A stretch of DNA of 64,000 nucleotides, from positions 11,762,883 to 11,826,882 of the forward strand of contig CM119269.1 in the NCBI GenBank assembly GCA_051294375.1, read 5' to 3'. The stretch comes from Paraspadella gotoi. Its lineage: Eukaryota > Chaetognatha. The notes beneath the pieces were generated by a model. It had not been told where the DNA came from. It ran no database searches and saw only the letters and a list, made by a program, of their open reading frames with translations. Below are positions 1 through 9,800 of the stretch, piece by piece. Position 1 is the stretch's first letter; every line of letters starts with the position of its first letter. A program made the translations under genes and the position numbers.

Positions 1-500
1 CGTATGAAGGAAAAAAAATTGTATCAGATAATGTGGCGTCTTACCTAAAATCTTTTGTATAAGTATTATAGACATGAAGATTCTTATAAGGAATTCGATC
101 TTTAAAAATTATCTGTACCATAAAAATTCAAGCATACTTATATCTAAAATTACGCAGTTAATGAGATTAGATAAACAATCATTGATGAAATCATGTCTTA
201 CCGTATTTTTAACTCATAGAAAATTCACTTGGGAAGTTCTAAGTGATGAAAGAAGGAGATAACTTGAGACAACCGTTTTTTTAAATGAGGTGAGGTTCGT
301 ACTAACCAATGAGATCAAGAAGATGGTAATTAGTGAAGTTCAGGATTTCGTTGTCTAAAAGACTCTGATTGTATGCTAAACCTACAACAACAATTTTATT
401 TGACATAAAAAAAAGACATGTTTCGACTCTGTTTCAAGTCTTTATCAGCGCATTCAGGAGCCAGAGTTAAAGAGAAAATATTATTAAATACTTAAGTTTG
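1..500. repeat. Direct repeat, copy 1 (partner 9306-9805)
   Basis: Positions 1 to about 500 recur almost base for base at 9306-9805, differing mostly by single-base indels. The match begins at the first base of the window, so the unit probably extends further left. No coding potential is seen. Confidence 0.85.
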
Positions 501-625
501 TTTTAAATCTTAATATTTTAAATTTAAAGTTAAATTATAAAATTAACCGATCTTAACGGTTAACCGTTAAAAATGTTAGTTTAACGGTTAAGCGAATTTC
601 CTAAAAAATTAACGATTATCGGAAC
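480..625. repeat. AACGGTTA-rich repeat fragment
   Basis: The AT-rich stretch carries TTAACGGTTAACCGTTAAAA and ends CGATTATCGGAACTC. The same core occurs in inverse orientation at 48590-48760 and 63585-63690, and in diverged form near 5800, 52380 and 58740. Confidence 0.75.
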
Positions 626-659
626 TCTACCTGCAAGCTACAGTTGTAAATTGGTGTAC

Positions 660-812
660 CTGTTTGACTACGACGCCGATGAGGAGTGGAGCTAAAACTC
701 CAGTTATGGCCCCGGCCGAGTTGGACAGTCCCATTATGATCCCGGCGAAATCAGGGGCTATGTCAATGTGATTGCAGTAGAACCCTCCGCCGAATTGCGC
801 GCCATTAAAAGC
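660..812 (-). CDS. SLC17 exon I: helix 11
   Basis: The exon has 51 codons between AATCTTCAG and CAG|GTACAC. It encodes [20 protein letters not shown] and [19 protein letters not shown], the end-of-protein signature. The final exon (helix 12 and tail) is not in the window. Confidence 0.92.
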
Positions 813-3800
813 CTGAAGATTAATATAACAGAAATGGGTCATACTAATACTGGTATTGGTATTTTTATTAATAGTATATCGACTATAGAATATTGCCAAA
901 ATATCTTTTGGCAGCAGTCTAGTTCGTACCTGTGCCATCGTGAGCAACACTATCGCGTAAGCTGGTTGCGTACAGTCTAGATATCCCGTCAGAACGAGAA
1001 ATATCGCCGGCGGGATCATGCCTAAGCTCGACATGAGCTTTCGGGCGTTTTTAACCGTTAGTACTTTGCCTTCGATAAGCAAATCGCAAATAATTCCGAA
1101 GACGTTGATGCAAATCCAGAAGGCGATGTACGGGATAGCGGAAAAGAAGCCGTTCTGCAGGTAATGATGAAATATGTTATTTTAGCTAATTATATTATGT
1201 CTAATTTGTTAACAACAAATGGTTGATGTGGTATAGAGAAGCGGAAAGATAATACTTATGTTGTAAAATTACAAATAATAAATTACCGAAACATCAGAGA
1301 GGAAAATGGCATCAGTACTTTTATATTTTCACTCACCGTTTTGATATCGAATCTCAGAATGTCCTTCATATACGTAGGTATGTTAGTTAAAAGAGTGTAT
1401 GCTCCCCAATCAGAGGCCGCGTTCATGACGATCAATGCCCAGACTGGACCGGACTTAAACATGTCCCTCCACGGGGTCTTCATGTCTTTCCGAGATTTAT
1501 CGTCCGTACTGTCGCTGCCTAATTCCTTTGTTAAAAAATCTAATTCTATAGAAGATATTCGTGGGTGAACGGCCGGGCTGTCCGCCGCAAACACGCACCA
1601 CAGAATAAACCTTAAAATGGAAGCAGTTTTTGCTCGTTAAAATTGTAATTATAGTCTTGTACTGGCGTCATAAACTGGTCATGTACTGGTCATGTACTGG
1701 TGTCGCTAAAATTTTACCATATCACACCGAAGATTCCGTAAATATAAAATATTGAGCCCCAACCATTATCAAACCCATAATCGCACAATAAAGCGGCCAA
1801 AGGTAAAGTGATGATGTTTCCCACCTTAAAATATAAAAATATTGTCATCTCTAAACGTTATATCTTAATCAAGAGGGCGGTCTGACTTGAGCACCGGCGT
1901 AGCTGAATCCAACCAACTTTCCTCTTTCTTGCGGTGGAGCCCATTTGGACCAAATCACGTGACAGGCGGGAAAGACGACGCCCTGGTGAGAAAGAAAGTG
2001 AGAGACTGCGTCGTTGTTGTTGTTTTTGATTATTGTTTTCAAGTTATTGAAATCAGAATATGAAAAAAAGAAAAATATGGCAATAAAGAAAAAGGAGTTC
2101 TTTCGCTTAATTTTAACATTAAAGATGATTCAAAATCGACTCATCACTTCTCACAAGACTTTAACAAGTTTGAGCAAACAATGTCGGATCTGCCTACGAT
2201 AATTAATTAATTAATTAATTAATCGATTAATTAATTAATTAATTAATTTTAATATGTAATAATTAATTTTAAATTTATATTCAACTTATCATCATCGATG
2301 TCCTTAAAATTGGGTTAGGACACTTATTAAATATGTTTTGTTTACATTTTATCAAAACATACAAATATCCTCTATTTTATTTTATGTCTCCTTCTCTCTC
2401 TCTCTCTCATTCTCTCTCTCTCTCTCTCTTTTTATGCAATTGCGACGATCTTTATGCTTTTAAGATTTTTTTAACTTGCATCATTTTTCACATTAATTAA
2501 TTAATTAATTAAAACATTTATTAGTAATAATTAATATTAAAGATTCAAGTAAATGTGACTAATGTTTTTTCCATCTAAACTCATTTCCACTGGCACAATT
2601 CCGTCAAAACTTTATATAATTATTATATATTAATAAATATTTAAAAGAAGACATCGGCGCCTCAGCCGCCGATCTCGTCTTCGGAGAAGGGTTAAGCATA
2701 CCCGGCAGTCTACTCGGCGACACACAGATCGACGATGAATCTTTAAACCAACAGCGTCGGAAAAAATTATCCAAACTTCGAGTCGAAGTCGCTCGACTTC
2801 AGCGACAGCGACATCCGCTCACCGTCAACCTGCAGTACATCTCCTTTAAAAGATGGTCTCGAATGGTCTCGCTGGACCATTCGAAATGTCCACTAGGAGA
2901 ATATGTGATTTATCATCTGATTATGCAGATTACCGCTTAATATTGTAGGCAGATCCGACATTGTTTGCTCAAACTTGTATGATTTAATTTGGGTGTATGA
3001 AGCTAAAAATTTATATACAGCTTCTCATCATCATGCTGCTTAAAATTTAGTCTGGACAGTTATTAAATATGTTATGTTTACATTTTATCAAAACAAACAA
3101 ATTTTTTCTATGAAGAGACAGTAATTATTTTGTGTTAGTTACAGAACCGTTCAACATAAGCAGTCCCTGAGCTTCGATAAGAACTGTAACACCGTGTTTT
3201 AAGCGGTAAGGCGCCGGTCGCTACCGGGCTAGAACCCCGGACCTTTGGTTGGGAGGCGAATGATTTGCCTCCGCACTAATGGCCGCTGATGAACGGTTGT
3301 AGATTTTTAGCCACCATATCTCTTTTATTTTTATATTCTTTCTCTCTCTCTTTTCTCTTTTAAGTACATGTCTCTCTCCCCTCTCTTTTCCCTAGTCACT
3401 GATTCTTAGGGAAAAAAACGAGTCTGCAGCTGGCTCTGCAGGGGCTTATTCTTTTTTTCTCTTCTCCTGCTGCTTCTGCTGCTGCTTTTGATTCTTTCTT
3501 ATTTTTCTGGGTGCCTCTGCTGCTGGCTTCTCTCTCTCTTTTTCACTCTCTTTCTCTCTCTCTCTCTCTTTCTTTTTTTTTTCAGGGGCTGCGTCTGCTG
3601 ATCAGTTTATTTTTTTCCTTTCTATTCTTTCTTTATATTTCTTTTTTCTTTTTCTTCTGTTTATAAATTAATTTTCTTTCTCAAATTTGATTTTTTGTAT
3701 CAAAATTTGTCGTCAATCCAGATTTTTTCTTATGCGATTGCGACGATCCTTATGCTTCTTGAGATTTTTTTTTAATTAAGTACAATGTGAGACGACAACC

Positions 3801-6800
3801 CGCCGTTAGAAAAAAAACGTCATTTCAAACTGGTATACTCACACCATCCCAGGCGTTGTGTTCCATCCACGTCCTAACGAGTTCCCTCTGATTGGCAAAG
3901 CTAGACCGTCCTAGGGTAACCGCGCCAGTTACTGGATGCGTCACGAGGGTCGGAAGCCCCCAAAGCCAACAGTGAGATGCCCCATCCTAATGGCATCACA
4001 GGCAACCCGGCTGTTGCCATAAGTGGTGATCCTACTATTGAACACGCAACCTTCTTAAGGTTACACTACGACAAACGCCTATAGCTGCAGACTTTGGGTA
4101 CGCTACAACAAAACCGCCTATGCCCCTGGAGTACGCTATGACAAACGCCTATGCCCCCACAGCTCGCGCTCTCTTTCTCCCACATGGTAAGTCTTGTCAG
4201 ACACTTTTCAGGCTGAGGAACCTGAGTGATGTATTGGCCCGGAATCCTGTGGTGGTGTATTCTCATATCCACGATCATCCCACACCATCCCAGGCGTTGT
4301 GTTCCATCCACAGTAGGGTGAAGTAAAAGTTTGGAATCAAATTTAGCAGTTATATTTTGAAAACTATCATATTAGTAAATATTAATCTGTAGTTTTTTAT
4401 TTTTTTTTTATAAAATAGTAACCCAGTCAGCTTATTTGTATATATACTACCCTATATAATGTCAAAATTTTAAAATGTTTTTTTTTAAATTCTGAGAACA
4501 GATTCAGATTCCTCGTTAAAAATGATGAAGAAAATATCTTTTTTTAAAAATTATTTTATTAAGTAAGTTAAATTATAAAAAATTATATTTTAAACCGAAA
4601 ATTGAAAATCCGTATCTTAAAATATTTTTTATATTTTTAACCAACTTAATAAAAGAATTTTTTAAAAATGATTCTTTCTTATGTTAACTTTTGCAAGGAA
4701 TCCAAATCCGATCTTAAAATTTAAGAATTTGGAATTTGAAATTTGAGCCTATATTATATATATATACTTAATACTATATATAAACATAGCTCACTGGTGC
4801 TTACCAATGTATACAATTAAAAAATAAATTTACCAAAGTATTTTTAATTGTTTTTATTTTTATGTTTTATGTGCTAAATTTTAATTTTTTAAAATTGTAT
4901 CATTTCACATCACTTCCTAAATTCACAGTCCGAACGACCTTCCTCTGTTGGCAAAGCGAGGACGGTCCAAGGGTAACCGCGAATAGTGACTAGATGCGTC
5001 ATAAGTGGTCGGAAGTCCCAAAGCTAACAATGGGCTAATCACAGGCAACCCGGTTGTGGCCATAAGATTGTAAAGTTATAGTCTTTATTTTGATATTCTT
5101 ATATTTTAAATAGAATACATTTATATTATTTTTAATATTTTTTCAATTTCAAAAACTCTTCTTATTTTTAATAAATTAATGATTTTTTAGTTAGTTGTGT
5201 TATTGATTATGCGTTATTATGGGTTTTTATTTTAGATGTAATTTTTTTTTTATTGATAAAGCTTAGAATCTTTTTTATTTTTATGTCTTATGTTATTTTC
5301 AATAATTAGGAGAGGAGTCCAGTTTACTTTCTTAATCCAGATTTATTGAAATAGATTATGAAAGAGAAAATAATATTTTAAATATAAAAAAGGTTTTATA
5401 ATCCGTGCAGTTTGTATTTTATTTATTAGATCATTTGTATTATTAAAAAAAATTTTCTTAAATTCTTTTATTTAAAGTCCTGATTTTGTAGTTTATTTAG
5501 TTTAAATGTAAAAGCCCTGAAAAGGTCTGAACGAAATTGTCGTGCAAATGCTTTAATTAACTGACAAGTGAAGAACATAAGAAAGCTGCTTTCCTCGGGA
5601 ATACAATGTGCCATATATGGATAGATTAACAATATCAAAGGTTAAAAGTTTACTTATAAAAGTGTTCTTTTGTAAATAGTTTGCACGAAAAATTCTTAAT
5701 TCATTTTAATAAATGGACAGGCTATGGTGGTTGAAGGCTCTCCGATTGCACTTTTGACAAAGATAAGTAAGATTAGCAGTGTCCCCTGCAAAGTCTGTTC
5801 CGGATAACCGTATACTGATTAACGGTTTATTAACGCGCGTTAAAATAATTTTAACTTAATTCGTTAACTAATACTCTCGGCTACGCCTGATATTTAACGG
5901 TTAAAATTTCGGTTAATGTTTCAAGTGTGATTTTTTCTATTTTTTGTAGGTATGAAATTTAAATTTTAAAAAGAAACTTTTTTTTTTCCACTGCTCTCTG
6001 CTGTATTTTCCCCATCTCCCGTTCTCAACCATATTTTTACGCGCTTCTCTCTTCCTCCACATTTTTCCCTAGCTTTTTTCCTTTATTTTTTTTTTTTTCT
6101 TACTCCTACATCATCATTCTCTCTATTCTTTCTTCCTCTTTATTATCTCCTATTGTTCTTCTTTTCTCTCTCCATTGTTTCCCCCCTTTTTCTTTCCCCC
6201 CCTTTCTTTCTCTTCTCTCTCTTTCCTCTTTGCTTTACCTTTTTAAATTTTGTCCCTTCCAGCAATATTATTCAATTTAGTAAAATAAATAATCCTTGAA
6301 GAGACAGTAAAATTATTAGGCGTAGTAAAATTTCTAAATTTAACTTTAATTAAAAAAATTCTAAAAGTGAGGAAGAACAACATTATACTAATAACATTTT
6401 ATGTAATAAAAAAATTTATAATAAATTTAGCAATTTACGCAGTAGGCCATATTTTATGACTAGTACTAAACCAATAAATGTTAGATCTTCAAAACAGGTT
6501 TTTTCTAAAGATTTTTTTGCATATTTGGTTCGTCATAAAAAGTGATAAAAAGAAATATAAACTCTTTTGAAAAATTCCTTCATTAAGTGGGTCAAAAATT
6601 AGAAAAAGCTAATTTTTAAGCTGAAAAATTAAACTTTTTATTATATTAAATATAGTTTGTTTTTAATTTTTAACGCGCACTTAATGAAAGAATTTTTTAA
6701 AAATATGATTTATATTTTCTTTTTAATCAACCTTTTGACGAGGAATTCAAATCTACAATCAAAATTAAGAAAAAGCTAATTTTGAAATTTTTCGATTTTA

Positions 6801-9800
6801 TAAGGATAGTACTATATATAAATATAGCCTACTGCTAAAATGTATAAAAACTAAAAAATTAATTTATTTTACAAATTAATTTCATGAATGTGGTATGTTG
6901 TTCATAATTGACTTTTAGAATTTTCGTTGTGAACTTTCACTACGCCTTAGTAATTATTGATTAAAGTGTTAATGACAAGAACGCGTTCAAAATAAGCAGT
7001 CCCTGAGTTCGGATCGGCTGTTAACATCCGTGTTACAGGCGGGTAAGCGCCCTCATCCCTCTTACTGCAAAACGACCACCGAGCTAAAGACCCCGGACCG
7101 TTTGGGTTGGGAGGCGAATGTCTTGCCTCCGGCACCAATTGGCCGCTGATGAACGGTTTGGTGGATTTTAGCTCCACCAATACATCCCCCCCTCCGTAGG
7201 AGAAGTCTGTTGCGTCTCTTCAGTGAATTGTTGGTGGAAAGTTCGTCACCAAGTTGAGGATGTCGCCTGATGTGTTGTGGCGAAAGTGCGTCACCAGGTT
7301 GAGGCATGTCGCCTAAAAGTGTTGTTGTTGCTGTTGTGTTCAGAAGTCGAGCTCACCAATGAAGAGACAGTAATTATTGTTATGTTAGTTGACAGAAAGG
7401 TTCAAGTATAAGCAGTCCCTGAGCTTAAGATCAGGTCTGTAACACCATGTTACAGGCGGGTTAAGCGCCCCGTCCCTCTTACTGCAGGCGACACCGGGCC
7501 AGAACCCCGGACCTTTGGGTTGGGAGGCGATGTCTGCCTACCAATTGGCAGCTGATGAACAGTTGATGGATTTAGTCCACCATACCCTTTTTACTTTTAC
7601 TTTTTCTCTTTTTTCTTTCCTTTTTTAAAACGATCAAAGAAGCAAACGAAATAAAAACCAATGAATGAAAAAAATAATAAAAAAACAAATAAAAAAAATT
7701 TTTTAAAAATTAATAATAAAGGAACAAATCTTAAAAAAGAACATTTAGGCTAATATAAACTCCTTCTTCAATAATGATGATATACTTTTTAATTAAACTG
7801 AGAAAATATATTTATTAATCAATAAATCTTTTTGATCAATCGATAAAACAACCAGTTCTATCAATAAATAAAAATTCATATTTATATTTATGGTCCAATG
7901 ACCATGGTCATCAGTTTATGAAAGGACTAACGAACAAAAACAACTACCAAAATATAATGAGGCAAGAGAAGAAAGTAGAGAAGAAAAAGAGAAGAAAGCC
8001 AAAGAGAAAAGAGAAAACAAAATATAGAATTTAGAAATTTCGATGGTATAATGATTATGGTGGTATTTGATGTATATGTTTGCGTTTAAATGATTAGAAA
8101 AAAATATTTTGTTTTTGTTAGCAGGTTCCGCGTACTAAACGTTGCATTTAGCGAAAAAAGCACTCTTTCCAAATATTGTTACAGTTGTTACTTACAATAT
8201 GGATTAACTTTGTAGCACAACACAAAATTAAGGCCGACGAAGGATTGGTTAGAAACATCATCACCCGTTTCTAATGAATAAAAGAGTACCCAATTTTGGC
8301 AACTTTTAGAAAAAAAAATTATGTCGCCATTTTTGTCCCATTTTACTTAACGACTTCTTGATTTGAAATGCCAAGGAAAGTTGAGTAAAATTTTTTTTAC
8401 TTGGAAATCCGTTCTTTCTTATCTTCTTTACCTCTGGGTAAATTTATTAGCTTTAAATCATTATAGTTTGCCTATGAATTAATTTCAAAGTTAACAAGTC
8501 AAAAATTTCAGTTTCAGTCTTTATCATAATTTGTTAAAGAAAAATGAATCAAATTGGTTTAAATTAACAGAAAAATAGCCTATTGAATAAGCTTTTAACA
8601 CTATAAAATTATCAAAAAAACTTCTTTGTGTTTAGCCACAAATAATTTTTAATTTTGGACTTTTTGTGACTTGCATTTATTTTTGATAAAGAGAATATTT
8701 TCAACTCATTCATTAGTTTTAAAAGTATGAGGTAACATACTGACCTTGAATTAATTAAAAAAAAACCGCATACTTTTAAACCAATGGAAAGCGTCAGGAC
8801 TTGTTTTTTCTCAGAATCGACAGATTTTGCGGAAAAAATTTTCCGCAAAAAATCTGTCGATTTACTAAATTTGCTAGGCAACCAAAATTGAAATAAAAAA
8901 TCATGCGCTACCATTCATTTTCTTTTCTTATAATGCATTTTAAAATATTTTCTTTGATTTGGCTAATGTAAACATAGTGAGAGGAAATAGGAAGGGAAAA
9001 CAAGAAAAGGAGAAGGGGAGAGAATGAAAGAGAGGGTGAAAGGCAAAAAAACGAAGGCAAATTTGGAAAAATAGTGAAACAATTGTAAGGTGAGAAAAGA
9101 AGGAAAATGAAAGAAAAAGAGGGAAAAAGAAAGGGAAAGAATGAAGATAGCAAAAAAAGGTGAGGAAAGTGCATAAGTGGCAGAAAAAGGTAGGGGCGAA
9201 AAAATAGTAAATGACAGCGTGTGGAGAAGTAAGGAGAGGGAAAGAGGAAGGGAAAATATTAAGAAAGAGAAGAAAAGAGTTAAAGAAAAAATAATCAGGA
9301 AAAGCGTATGAAGGAAAAAAAATTGTATCAGATAATGTGGCGTCTTACCTAAATCTTTTGTAAAGTATTTAGACATGAAGATTCTTATAAGGAATTCGAT
9401 CTTTAAAAAATTATCTGTACCATAAAAATTCAAGCATTACTTATATCTAAAATTACGCAGTTAATGAGATTAGATAAACAATCATTGATGAAATCATGTC
9501 TTACCGTATTTTTAACTCATTAGAAATTCACTTGGGAAGTTCTAAGTGATAAGAAGGAGTAACTTGAGACAACCGTTTTTTTTTTAAATATGAGGTGAGG
9601 TTCGTTACTAACCAATGAGATCAAGAAGATGGTAATTAGTGAAGTTCAGATTTCGTTGTCTAAAAGACTCTTGATTGTATGCTAACCTACAACAACAATT
9701 TTTATTTGACATAAAAAAAAGACATGTTTCGACTCTGTTTCAAGTTTTATCAGCGATTCAGAGCCAGAGTTAAAGAGAAAATATTATTAAATACTTAAGT

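Noticed and set aside
6947-7307. Two overlapping minus-strand proteins of about 80 codons
   Set aside because: They lie entirely within family-1 SINE sequence that recurs at 12.1, 28.6 and 32.4-33.0 kb.
8908-9433. Phe/Leu/Ser-rich minus-strand proteins up to 156 codons
   Set aside because: Translations of a purine-rich low-complexity tract, continuing into the duplicated 9306-9805 unit.
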